From assembly GCA_946626395.1 (NCBI GenBank), contig CAMOUF010000027.1, forward strand, positions 1-7,521: a stretch of 7,521 bases of DNA, given 5' to 3'. Shown in pieces: positions 1 to 6,432 of the stretch. Origin of the DNA: an uncultured Clostridia bacterium. Its GTDB lineage: Bacteria > Bacillota > Clostridia > Christensenellales > Aristaeellaceae. The position numbers and the translations under genes were made by a program. Position 1 is the stretch's first letter. Each line of letters starts with the position of its first letter. Below the pieces are notes generated by a model. The model saw only the letters and a list, made by a program, of their open reading frames with translations, was not told where the DNA came from and did not search any database.

Positions 1-936
1 ATCCATGAAAAGCTGCGGGAGCCGGGCCTGCCCCGGCCGCTGATTTCCTCCGCCTGCCCGGCGGTGGTGCGCCTGATCCAGGTGCGCTTTCCGGACCTGA
101 TCCCCCATATCGTGGACATCCGCCAGCCCATGGAGGTGGCAGCCATGATCGCCCGGGACGAATTCTGCCGCAAACACAATTGCCCGCCGGAGGACGTGGG
201 GGTATTCTTCATCACCCCCTGCCCCGCCAAAATGACCGCCATCCGCTCCCCCATCGGCCAGGAAAAATCCGCCGTGGACGGGGCCATCTCCATGATGGAT
301 ATATATGCCAGGCTGATGCCCCACATCGGCCGCATCCTCACCAATCCCACCCCCGCCTCCTCCACCATTTTCGGCGTGCGCTGGGCCGCCAGCAGCGGCG
401 AGGCCAACGCCGTGTGCCCGGACAATTCCCTGTCCGTGGATGGCATCCAGAACGTGAGCCGGGTGCTGGAAGAAATTGAAAACAATATGCTCAGCGACCT
501 GGTGTTCTTCGAGGGCAACGCCTGCACCGGCGGCTGCGTGGGAGGACCCCTGAACTTTGAAAACAACTACGTGGCCAAGAACGCCATCCGCAAGCTCAGC
601 CGCGCCTGCTCCAAGGAGCATCCCGCCGACAGCGTGCCCGCCTCCATGATGACCAAGTATCCCCTGTATTTTGACACCCGGGTGGAAGCCAACCCCGCCA
701 TGAAGCTGGACGACAACCTGGTGGAGGCCATGAAAAAAATGGCCCGGATGAACGCCATTTTAGAGGAACTGCCGGGGTACGACTGCGGCTCCTGCGGCTC
801 TCCCACCTGCCGCACCTTCGCCGAGGACATCGTGCGGGGCAACTGCAGCGAAATGGACTGCATCCATAAATTAAAGGACCAGCTCAAGGTCATGGCCGAG
901 CGCATGGTGGAATTGGCCCAGACCAAGCGGGAATAA
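1..936 (+). CDS. [FeFe]-hydrogenase-like iron-sulfur protein, putative H2 sensor (5' partial)
   Basis: The frame is open from base 1 to the TAA at 934-936, so 311 C-terminal residues are visible and the start lies outside. The three H-cluster motifs of [FeFe] hydrogenases can be recognised: L1 as SSACP (window residues 16-20), L2 as TPCPAK (Cys74, Lys77) and L3 as ACTGGC (Cys175, Cys179). All four H-cluster cysteine ligands are thus present. The cysteine that normally precedes the L1 ligand (TSCCP), the proton-relay residue of catalytic enzymes, is Ala18. The L2 Met is Thr and the Met before the L3 cysteine is Asn. These changes are known from sensory-type hydrogenases (HydS class). A C-terminal 4Fe-4S domain follows (DCGSCGSPTC, Cys262, 265 and 270, with Cys287 the probable fourth ligand), then a short helical tail. 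A redox or H2-sensing role is inferred. The family assignment is firm; the sensory role is less so. All 13 cysteines use TGC. Confidence 0.88.
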   Translation: MHEKLREPGLPRPLISSACPAVVRLIQVRFPDLIPHIVDIRQPMEVAAMIARDEFCRKHNCPPEDVGVFFITPCPAKMTAIRSPIGQEKSAVDGAISMMDIYARLMPHIGRILTNPTPASSTIFGVRWAASSGEANAVCPDNSLSVDGIQNVSRVLEEIENNMLSDLVFFEGNACTGGCVGGPLNFENNYVAKNAIRKLSRACSKEHPADSVPASMMTKYPLYFDTRVEANPAMKLDDNLVEAMKKMARMNAILEELPGYDCGSCGSPTCRTFAEDIVRGNCSEMDCIHKLKDQLKVMAERMVELAQTKRE

Positions 937-959
937 AGCGGATTGGCGGCTTTTCTGAC

Positions 960-971
960 GCAAATATTTGC
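960..971. repeat. 12-bp perfect palindrome after the hydrogenase-like gene
   Basis: GCAAATATTTGC is a perfect 12-bp palindrome 24 bases past the stop codon, flanked by TTCT (953-956) and AGAA (972-975). It has no loop and no T-tract, so it is not a typical intrinsic terminator. It could be a protein-binding site or chance. No clear terminator was found for the upstream gene. Confidence 0.3.
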
Positions 972-976
972 AGAAT

Positions 977-1339
977 AATTGAAGGCAATAGGCATTAGGC
1001 AAAAGGCAATAGGAAAAAAGCAACGCACAGAGTACAGTATGTGATGGAATCCATGGGGAAGATTGATCAGCCAAGGAGCGCTGACATTCTGAGCTTGTCC
1101 CACCGCATTCACTTGCGCCTGCCAGAGGCGGGCGAAATCTCCTTGATCGTGCCTCCAGAAAAGTCCTCACGAGAGGAGATTCTTCACGCTCTTCGAGCGT
1201 TCAGAATGACAGTGCTGGCTGAAGGATCAATCGTTTGCCATCCATTTCATGGCGCAGCGTTATCCTCTGCATTCTGAACTTTGCACTCTGCGCTCTCGTT
1301 TTCCTATTGCCTATTGCCTATTGTCTATTGCCTAATTGC
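977..1339. repeat. Nested imperfect inverted-repeat element (MITE/REP-like), non-coding
   Basis: This element fills most of the gene-free stretch between 937 and 1564. The outer arms are 984-1017 and 1299-1332: reverse-complemented, 31 of 34 positions match, and both are built from a 7-base unit (GGCAATA or CTATTGC). Inside lie further complementary pairs in nested order: GATTGATC (1061-1068) with GATCAATC (1225-1232); AGCGCTGACATTCTGAGC (1077-1094) with GTTCAGAATGACAGTGCT (1199-1216), 15 of 18 matching; and AATCTCCT (1136-1143) with AGGAGATT (1174-1181). The whole could fold into one long imperfect hairpin. There is no transposase and no convincing ORF; a 78-codon frame at 1041-1277 lacks a ribosome binding site and follows the inverted structure. 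The inner CATTCTGA...GAATCTCC pattern resembles palindromic intergenic repeats I recall from many bacterial genomes, so a dispersed non-autonomous element is the best reading. Confidence 0.7.
1304..1339 (+). repeat. 7-base tandem repeat (CTATTGC), right arm of the element
   Basis: Five consecutive units: CTATTGC, CTATTGC, CTATTGT, CTATTGC and an 8-base CTAATTGC. The left arm carries the same unit on the opposite strand (about 984-1015) in more degenerate form. A fragment of the same flavour (TTGCTATTGTC) recurs at 3469-3479 next to the 14-base repeat. Confidence 0.75.
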
Positions 1340-1477
1340 TTCCGCCTATCATGACACAGCCAAACCATTCCCCGGAATCATCGTTTCAGCGCCAGGCTGC
1401 TCCTTTGGGCAAGTGGTCAAAATCAAGGCAAAACCGTGAACAAGATGTAACTTTCGGACATTTCATCCCCGGAGCCC
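1340..1477. other. Spacer without recognised features
   Basis: Between the inverted-repeat element and the promoter of the isomerase gene I see no gene with a ribosome binding site, no tRNA-like fold, no terminator and no clear repeat. A 60-codon frame that starts at 1336 and crosses this stretch is judged fortuitous. Confidence 0.5.
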
Positions 1478-1506
1478 TTGCGAAGGGAAAAAAACTGTGG
1501 CATAAT
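1478..1506 (+). promoter_or_regulatory. Sigma-A-type promoter of the isomerase gene
   Basis: TTGCGA (1478-1483), a 17-base spacer, then CATAAT (1501-1506). Match to consensus is 4/6 and 5/6 with ideal spacing. The predicted transcript starts near 1513, about 50 bases before the ATG. It lies just downstream of the repeat element. Confidence 0.6.
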
Positions 1507-1523
1507 GACAGGGTATAAAAACT

Positions 1524-1539
1524 GCCCGGGCCTCCGGGC
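1524..1539 (+). promoter_or_regulatory. Short GC-rich hairpin in the 5' UTR of the isomerase gene
   Basis: GCCCGG (1524-1529) pairs perfectly with CCGGGC (1534-1539) around a GCCT loop. It sits close to the predicted 5' end and 7 bases before the ribosome binding site (AGGAAAGG, 1547-1554). It may stabilise the mRNA end; with no T-tract it is not a terminator. Confidence 0.4.
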
Positions 1540-1564
1540 GGAAAACAGGAAAGGACTATTTGCT

Positions 1565-2902
1565 ATGAAAATTTCTCTTCGCTTGCTGGCGCTGGTTCTG
1601 GCGCTTATGATGACGCTGTCCGCCGCGGTCTTCGCGGAAGCGGCCCCGGAAGAAACAGCAAATGAAAACCCCGTTCTGGCCACCATGGACGGCCAGGAGA
1701 TCCGGCTGGACGAAGTGCAGACCATGCTGGAGAGGCTGCTGGATGGCGGCTATATCACCGATGAAAAGGACTATAAAACCGCGCTGGATTATCTGATCCA
1801 GACCCAGCTGCTCCGCGACAAGATCACCGAAATGGGCTTTGACCAGTTTACCCCCGAAGAGGAAGAAGCCTTTGCCGCCGATGCCGCCACCGAATGGGCG
1901 GAGGCCATCGCCAACTATGTGCAGTATTTCTCGGGCCCTGACAGCGACCCCGATGAATTGAAGCAGCAGGCAGAGGATTATTATACCTCCTACGGCATGA
2001 GCCAGGAAACGCTGCTGAGCCAGCTCAAGAGCGAAGCCGCCCAAAACCGCCTGGAAGAATATCTCTTCAGCGGCAAGGATGTGGCCGCCACGGAAGAGGA
2101 AGTACGCGCCGTATTCCAGGAATACGCCCAGCAGGATCTGGATAATTTTGACGGCAACGTGGCGATGTACGAGCTCTATGAAAATTATTACGGGCAGAAG
2201 TTCTGGTTCACCCCCGAAGGCTACCGGGGCATCCTGCACATCCTGATCGGCGTGGACGAGGAAGTGCTTTCCGCTTATTCCGCCGCCCAGGCCGCCTATG
2301 AAGAAAGCAAAACCGACGAAGCCCCCGACGGCGACGAAGCCCTGAAGGCCGCCATGGAAGAAGCCAGGCAGGCCGTGATCGCCAGCAAGCAGGACGTGGT
2401 GGACGAAATCTACGCCCGGCTGGAAAAGGGCGAAGCCTTCACCGATCTGATCAGGGAATACAACGAAGACCCTGGCATGCAGGACGCCGCCAATCTCCAG
2501 TCCGGCTACAAGGTGCACAAGGACAGTGCCATCTATGATCCCGCCTTCACCGCCGGCGCTTTCAGTGAAAGGATGGCCAAGGTGGGCGATGTGTCCGATC
2601 CCGTGGTGGGCTCCAATGGCATCCATATCCTGTATTATCTGCAGGACGTGCCCGCGGGCATCATCGAAATGACCGATGAAATATTCGCGGAAATCGAAAG
2701 CTATATTGTGAACACCAAGAAGAATACTATCTTCATCGACGCCATGGCCCAGTGGCAGGAAGAGCATGAGATCGTTTACAATCAGGAAGCGATCGATGCC
2801 CTGACCTATCCCGCTCCGGAAGCCACGCCCGAAGGAGAAGCTCAGCCTGAAGCCACTGATGACCCGGCCCAGGCCGAGGAAACCGCTGGGGCGGAAGAAT
2901 AA
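1565..2902 (+). CDS. Exported parvulin-type peptidyl-prolyl cis-trans isomerase (PrsA/SurA-like)
   Basis: A 445-residue protein that probably assists folding of exported proteins outside the membrane. The ATG at 1565 is chosen because AGGAAAGG lies 10 bases upstream and the protein then opens with a classic Sec signal peptide (MKISLRLLAL..., predicted cut after AVFA, residue 24). A TTG start at 1478 would bury the signal and overlap the promoter. Residues 35-215 are the helical N-terminal chaperone part of the SurA/PrsA type. The parvulin domain spans about 221-361, with HILI (225-228) as first strand and GDVSDPV...GIHIL (341-356) as the conserved C-terminal part, giving the two characteristic histidines. 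About 50 helical, charged residues (229-277) interrupt it. Residues 415-445 form a Pro/Glu/Ala-rich acidic tail. No lipobox cysteine follows the signal, unlike typical PrsA lipoproteins. The gene has its own promoter and terminator. Confidence 0.88.
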   Translation: MKISLRLLALVLALMMTLSAAVFAEAAPEETANENPVLATMDGQEIRLDEVQTMLERLLDGGYITDEKDYKTALDYLIQTQLLRDKITEMGFDQFTPEEEEAFAADAATEWAEAIANYVQYFSGPDSDPDELKQQAEDYYTSYGMSQETLLSQLKSEAAQNRLEEYLFSGKDVAATEEEVRAVFQEYAQQDLDNFDGNVAMYELYENYYGQKFWFTPEGYRGILHILIGVDEEVLSAYSAAQAAYEESKTDEAPDGDEALKAAMEEARQAVIASKQDVVDEIYARLEKGEAFTDLIREYNEDPGMQDAANLQSGYKVHKDSAIYDPAFTAGAFSERMAKVGDVSDPVVGSNGIHILYYLQDVPAGIIEMTDEIFAEIESYIVNTKKNTIFIDAMAQWQEEHEIVYNQEAIDALTYPAPEATPEGEAQPEATDDPAQAEETAGAEE

Positions 2903-2920
2903 AAACCCAAAACGATTCAA

Positions 2921-2952
2921 GGGGATATCCCGCGCGGGGTATCCCCTTTTTT
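2921..2952 (+). terminator. Strong intrinsic terminator after the isomerase gene
   Basis: An 11-bp stem pairs 2921-2931 (GGGGATATCCC) with 2936-2946 (GGGGTATCCCC), with one G-T pair and a GCGC loop, followed at once by six T residues (2947-2952). It starts 18 bases past the stop codon. Confidence 0.93.
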
Positions 2953-2965
2953 ATGGAGGAGAAGC

Positions 2966-3448
2966 ATGGAAACGAAGATTGTTTTGCTTTCGGACGCGGA
3001 GGAAAAAAGAAGGGTCAGCCGGACGATCCTGGAGGCGCTGCCCGATTGGTTCGGCGTGGCCGAATCCCGGGAGGAATACATTCAAGCCAGCGCGGGCCAG
3101 CCCACCTTTGCCGCCTTCCGGGACGGCCAGCCCGTGGGCTTTCTGTGCCTGAAGGAAACCGGCCGGGCCACCGTGGAATTGGCCGTGATGGGCGTGCTGG
3201 CTTCCTGCCACCGCCAGGGCACCGGCAAGGCCCTGTTCGCCGCTGCAAAGGATTACGCCGCGCGGAAGGGCTACTGCTTCATGCAGGTCAAGACGGTGAA
3301 AATGGGCATGTATCCGGATTATGACCGCACCAACCTGTTCTATCAAAGCCTGGGCTTTCAGGAGTTTGAGTGCTTCCCGCTCCTGTGGGACGAGCAAAAT
3401 CCCTGCCAGATCTATGTGATGAACATAGCAAAATCAAGCGAGGAATGA
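2966..3448 (+). CDS. GNAT family N-acetyltransferase
   Basis: A 160-residue protein of normal length for a single-domain acetyl-CoA-dependent N-acetyltransferase. The acetyl-CoA binding motif A is at 74-91 (VMGVLASCHRQGTGKALF), with the pyrophosphate-loop glycines Gly85 and Gly87; the first motif position, usually Gln or Arg, is His82. The N-terminal FAAFRDGQPVGFL (48-60) is the usual beta2-beta3 hairpin, and NLFYQSLGF (123-131) is the family's C-terminal motif. The substrate cannot be read from sequence; small-molecule amines are usual for this group (inference). The ATG at 2966 has GGAGGA five bases upstream. An overlapping frame with an ATG at 2953 lacks family motifs. The ribosome binding site begins only three bases after the T-tract of the preceding terminator, so there is no room for a separate promoter in the gap. 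The gene converges on the ABC ATPase gene. Confidence 0.88.
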   Translation: METKIVLLSDAEEKRRVSRTILEALPDWFGVAESREEYIQASAGQPTFAAFRDGQPVGFLCLKETGRATVELAVMGVLASCHRQGTGKALFAAAKDYAARKGYCFMQVKTVKMGMYPDYDRTNLFYQSLGFQEFECFPLLWDEQNPCQIYVMNIAKSSEE

Positions 3449-3485
3449 AAAGGGAATGCTTTTGAAAATTGCTATTGTCTTCTAT

Positions 3486-3527
3486 TAACTCCTCGCTCCT
3501 AACTCCTCACTCCAAACTCCTCACTGT
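3486..3527. repeat. 14-base tandem repeat, three units, overlapping the ATPase 3' end
   Basis: Units are TAACTCCTCGCTCC (3486-3499), TAACTCCTCACTCC (3500-3513) and AAACTCCTCACTGT (3514-3527). Read on the minus strand they encode the last nine residues and the TAG stop of the ATPase. TCCTCGCT (3490-3497) is also the exact reverse complement of AGCGAGGA (3437-3444) at the end of the acetyltransferase gene. I recall similar CTCCTAACTCCTCA strings as dispersed intergenic repeats in Clostridia; a genome-wide search would settle it. Confidence 0.7.
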
Positions 3528-4284
3528 TGTCTCTCCACTGGGAAAGCAGGCCGCGCATCCAGGCGTATACGTCCATTTCATACACCTGCCGCAGGTTTTC
3601 CCGGGTCAGCACGGCATCCGTTTCGCCCTGCGCCACGCACCGGCCCCGGTGCATGAGCAGGGCATGGGTGCCGTATTTTTTTGCCAGGCTCAGATCATGC
3701 ACCACCGACAGCACCGCCTTGCCGGGCTGGGACACCCACTCCCGGATCAGGCCGAAAATATGCTGCTGATAGGGCAGATCCAAATGATTGGCAGGCTCGT
3801 CCAGCAGCAGGATATTGGGGTCCTGGGCGAACACCTGGGCCAGGAACACCCGCTGCATTTCGCCGCCGGATAAATCCAGAATGCTCCGGCGCCGGTATTC
3901 CTGGAGCCCCGTCAGGGCCAGGGCGCGTTCGATGCCCTGCCGGTCGGCGTCAGGCTCCCGGCCGAGAAATCCCCGCCTGTACGCGTAGCGGCCCAGCTGC
4001 ACGATTTCCTCCACCGTGTATCCGTACTGGGCGGCGTTGCGCTGGGAAAGCACGGCCATCTGCCGCGCTCTTTGGGCGGACCGCAGGGCGCTCATATCCT
4101 TTCCGTCCAGCAGCACCCGGCCTTCATAGGCTACGCTTTGGGCCACGGCCCCGATGAGCGTGCTTTTTCCGGCACCGTTGGGCCCGGCCAGCATCAGCCA
4201 TTGGCCCGGCTCCAGGGAAAAGGAAACGCTGTCCACGGCGGTTTTATCCCCATAGCGCACGGTCACATTTTGCGCTTGCAGCAT
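3499..4284 (-). CDS. FecE/BtuD-type ABC transporter ATPase (iron-siderophore/heme/cobalamin import)
   Basis: A 261-residue ATPase that would power import through the adjoining FecCD-type permease at the cytoplasmic face. All nucleotide-binding elements are intact: Walker A GPNGAGKS (34-41), Q-loop Gln81, signature LSGGE (138-142), Walker B ILLLDEP (158-164), D-loop NHLD (167-170) and switch His196 (VVHD). The length matches this family. The ATG at 4284 is chosen because the homologous region begins there, a G-rich ribosome binding site (GGAAGGGGGGAG) precedes it inside the permease gene, and the permease stop overlaps it as TGATG, which suggests translational coupling. The frame stays open far upstream, to 5274, but that part is out of frame with the permease and is not real. 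The C-terminal nine residues (NSEEFGVRS) and stop come from the 14-base repeat, so the original end may have been different. Confidence 0.92.
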   Translation of the reverse strand: MLQAQNVTVRYGDKTAVDSVSFSLEPGQWLMLAGPNGAGKSTLIGAVAQSVAYEGRVLLDGKDMSALRSAQRARQMAVLSQRNAAQYGYTVEEIVQLGRYAYRRGFLGREPDADRQGIERALALTGLQEYRRRSILDLSGGEMQRVFLAQVFAQDPNILLLDEPANHLDLPYQQHIFGLIREWVSQPGKAVLSVVHDLSLAKKYGTHALLMHRGRCVAQGETDAVLTRENLRQVYEMDVYAWMRGLLSQWRDNSEEFGVRS

Positions 4285-5312
4285 CAGGCTCCCCCCTTCC
4301 GGGTCCGGGCGAAGATCAGCACGAAGGCCACCGCCCCCACCAGGGACGTGACCACGCCGATGGACAGCTCGATGGGCCGCAGCACCACCCGGGCGGCCAA
4401 ATCCGCCAGCAGCAGGAAAATGGCCCCGGAAAACAGCGACGCAGGCAGCAGCCGCCGGTGATTGGGCCCTACGATGAGCCGGGCCGCGTGGGGCGTGACC
4501 AGGCCCACAAAGGCGATGGTGCCCCCCACCGACACGCAGACGCCGATCAGGATGGAAATGGAAATGAGCAGGGTCAGTTTCACCCGCTTTACATTCACCC
4601 CTACGTGCAGGGCGTTTTCCTCCCCCACCGCGAAGGCGTTCAGCTCCCGGGCGTGAAAGAGGATGACCCCGCCGCATGTGACCAGGCCGGTCAGCAGAAT
4701 CAGGGCGTAGGTATAATTGCTGCCGGACAGGGAGCCCATGGTCCAGAAGGTAATGGATTTGATTTTTTCCCCGGCAAAGGAAATGACCAGGCTCATGAGG
4801 CTGGAAGCGAACATGGAAAAAATGACGCCGATGAGGATAATGGAATGGGTGGCCAGGGACCGGTCCAGCCCATAGGCCAGGAACAGGATCAGCATGAGCG
4901 ACCCAAAGGCGAACAGCATCGCCATGCCCATGGTGCCCGCGTAGGGCAGCCCCGGCACCGTGACCCCAAAGGCCAGGGCCACCACCGCCCCCAGGGACGC
5001 CCCGGCGGATACCCCCAGGGTGGAGCCGTCCGCCAGGGGATTGCGAAGCAGGCCCTGCATGGCCGCGCCGCACAGGGACAGGGCCGCCCCCGACAGCGCC
5101 ACGCACAGCACCCGGGGCAAACGCACCGACAGGATAATGGATTTGGAAACGCCCTCCGGAATCGGAAGGCCGAATACGCTGTTCCAGATGGCGGTCACCG
5201 TGTCGGCCAGCGGCACCGATACGCTGCCCAGGCATACGCACAGCAGCATAACGCCCAGTAAAACAAGAGAGCAAAGAAGGCCCTCCCGGAAAGAAAAATC
5301 ATTGCGTTTCAT
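4284..5312 (-). CDS. FecCD/BtuC family ABC transporter permease
   Basis: A 342-residue polytopic membrane protein of the type II importer family (iron-siderophore, heme or vitamin B12). Conserved stretches are RLPRVL (64-69), GAAMQGLLRNPLA (82-94), GVSAGASLG (100-108), FWTMGSLSG (189-197) and the ATPase-coupling region FVGLVTPHAARL (268-279), followed by LLPASLFSGA and a C-terminal hydrophobic segment. The start at 5312 is chosen because AAAAGGA lies 8 bases upstream and the first membrane segment follows directly. The 49 extra codons up to 5459 cover the promoter and look non-coding. Near the C-terminus the family's ELPVG and GAPFF appear as ELSIG (315-319) and GAVAF (326-330), so two usual prolines are missing. 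The stop overlaps the ATPase start. No binding protein is adjacent, so ligand identity is open. Confidence 0.9.
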   Translation of the reverse strand: MKRNDFSFREGLLCSLVLLGVMLLCVCLGSVSVPLADTVTAIWNSVFGLPIPEGVSKSIILSVRLPRVLCVALSGAALSLCGAAMQGLLRNPLADGSTLGVSAGASLGAVVALAFGVTVPGLPYAGTMGMAMLFAFGSLMLILFLAYGLDRSLATHSIILIGVIFSMFASSLMSLVISFAGEKIKSITFWTMGSLSGSNYTYALILLTGLVTCGGVILFHARELNAFAVGEENALHVGVNVKRVKLTLLISISILIGVCVSVGGTIAFVGLVTPHAARLIVGPNHRRLLPASLFSGAIFLLLADLAARVVLRPIELSIGVVTSLVGAVAFVLIFARTRKGGA

Positions 5313-5355
5313 GGCGTGATCCTTTTGCAGGCAATAAACCGCGTCATTTTTATTG

Positions 5356-5370
5356 ATTCGAATGATACCA
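5356..5370 (-). promoter_or_regulatory. Extended -10 promoter and palindrome before the permease gene
   Basis: On the minus strand TGGTATCAT (5370-5362) is an extended -10 element in an AT-rich island between the AraC gene and the permease. No good -35 is seen. The 8-bp palindrome ATTCGAAT (5356-5363) overlaps the -10 end and start-site region, a usual place for a repressor operator. It does not match a standard Fur box. Confidence 0.42.
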
Positions 5371-5409
5371 TATGCAAACGAAAAACTTCGTAACACAGCA
5401 AAGAAACTG

Positions 5410-5428
5410 AACCCTTTAAGTATGGGTT
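5410..5428 (-). terminator. Weak hairpin between the AraC gene and the permease gene
   Basis: AACCC (5410-5414) pairs with GGGTT (5424-5428) around a 9-base loop, 28 bases past the AraC stop on the minus strand. The stem is short and the following sequence (CAGTTTCTTTG) is a poor U-tract, so termination would be partial at best. Confidence 0.25.
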
Positions 5429-5455
5429 TCCCCCAGCTTCTCCCCTCTTTCAGCA

Positions 5456-6343
5456 TCATGGAATTCGCTGCATGGGATTGAGCTGCTTGCGGTATTGGCT
5501 GGGCGAAACGCCCACCAGCTTATTGAACATGCGCAGGAAATTGGAATAATCATTAAAGCCGCATTGATAGGAAATGGTGATCAGCGGCAAATCCGTCTGG
5601 ATCATCTGCTTGGCCAGCATCACCCGGCGGTACAGGATATAGTCGTACACGCTGCGGTTGGTAAACTTGATGAACTCGTGGGACAGATAGGACACGCTGA
5701 TGCCGAACTGCTTGGCCAGCTGATCCATTTTCATGGGCTGGGTGTAATGGCCATTGATATAGGTCAGCACGTCCTGGATGATATGCTTGGACACCGCGTT
5801 CCCGGACAGGGCGGGATAGCGGTGCACGGATTGGCATACGATATTGAGAAAATTGGTCAGGGCGCACAGATGGCCGTAATTGATCAGGGGGTCGTGCTGA
5901 AGCTGCACCCCCTCCAGCTGGCGGATCAGGCGGATGCAGGCCTGGGCGTCCTCGGCGCTGAGCTGGAAGGCGTTTTGCCCCTGGGAGGTGTAGGAGCTGA
6001 AAAACTGAGCCAGATCCAATTGGCCCAGGCCCAGCCTGCTCATCAGTTCCGGGGACAGGTTCAGATACGCCCGCTCATAATTCCGGCTTTCATTCACAAA
6101 AGAGCGTCCGTGCATGGAAAAGGGCGGGATGATAAAGAGCTGATTGGGCTGGAGCAGATAGAATTTTTCGTCCAGGCCCAGATACTGGCCGCCCCGCAGA
6201 TGAATATAAAATTCATAAAAATCATGGCAGTGGTATTCCGATACGCTCAGCCGCTCCGTGTAGCTGTACTTGGCCTCAAACCCCATGCCGCCGTTGCTCA
6301 TGGTGGTCAGGGAGGCGGTGTTTTCCGTGGAAAAAAGCTCCAT
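5456..6343 (-). CDS. AraC family transcriptional regulator with N-terminal cupin domain
   Basis: A 295-residue DNA-binding regulator of normal length. The N-terminal part (about 20-120) is a cupin-like ligand-sensing domain with the typical H-x-H...E pattern (YHCHDFYEFYIH, 37-48) and a PNQLFIIPPFSMH stretch (66-78). The C-terminal AraC domain has two helix-turn-helices: MDQLAKQFGISVSYLSHEF (206-224), and ITISYQCGFNDYSNFLRMF (255-273) followed by the hallmark GVSPSQYRK (278-286). The ATG at 6343 is chosen for the ribosome binding site GGGAGGGAG just upstream; an upstream in-frame start at 6436 would overlap the promoter. The gene is divergent from the amino-acid binding protein and lies upstream of the Fec-type genes on the same strand, so it could act on either or both; the ligand is unknown. 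A long open frame on the opposite strand is a shadow. Confidence 0.9.
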   Translation of the reverse strand: MELFSTENTASLTTMSNGGMGFEAKYSYTERLSVSEYHCHDFYEFYIHLRGGQYLGLDEKFYLLQPNQLFIIPPFSMHGRSFVNESRNYERAYLNLSPELMSRLGLGQLDLAQFFSSYTSQGQNAFQLSAEDAQACIRLIRQLEGVQLQHDPLINYGHLCALTNFLNIVCQSVHRYPALSGNAVSKHIIQDVLTYINGHYTQPMKMDQLAKQFGISVSYLSHEFIKFTNRSVYDYILYRRVMLAKQMIQTDLPLITISYQCGFNDYSNFLRMFNKLVGVSPSQYRKQLNPMQRIP

Positions 6344-6394
6344 GATCTCCCTCCCGAAGGGATATTCGGCTGGAAAGCCCGGGCCGATACCGCT

Positions 6395-6423
6395 ATTATA
6401 CACCACCCGCCCATCGCCCGCAA
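6395..6423 (-). promoter_or_regulatory. Sigma-A-type promoter of the AraC-family gene
   Basis: On the minus strand TTGCGG (6423-6418), a 17-base spacer and a perfect TATAAT (6400-6395). The predicted start is near 6388, about 45 bases before the ATG. Confidence 0.72.
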
Positions 6424-6432
6424 GAATGAAAA

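Noticed and set aside
1041..1277. 78-codon ORF inside the inverted-repeat element
   Set aside because: No ribosome binding site, and its sequence is dictated by the nested inverted repeats, so it is unlikely to be translated.
977..1339. CRISPR array, because of short repeated units
   Set aside because: The repeats are 7 bases, directly adjacent without spacers and inverted between the two arms; no cas genes are present.
1556..2920. 454-codon open frame antisense to the isomerase gene
   Set aside because: It covers the isomerase exactly on the opposite strand; composition (Gly, Phe, Ile, His) is that of a mirror frame, and the sense frame has a signal peptide and family motifs.
3448..3463. 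AAAAG...CTTTT hairpin as a bidirectional terminator between the converging genes
   Set aside because: The stem is only 5 bp and AT-rich, with no extra T-tract, so it is too weak to call.
4458..5261. 267-codon plus-strand frame opposite the permease
   Set aside because: Gly/Gln/His-rich mirror frame of the permease with no domain signal.
4285..5274. Upstream two-thirds of a 591-codon minus-strand frame that continues into the ATPase
   Set aside because: It overlaps the permease in another frame, is rich in Gly/Arg/His without family motifs, and is a by-product of GC-rich third positions. Only the part from the ATG at 4284 is the ATPase.
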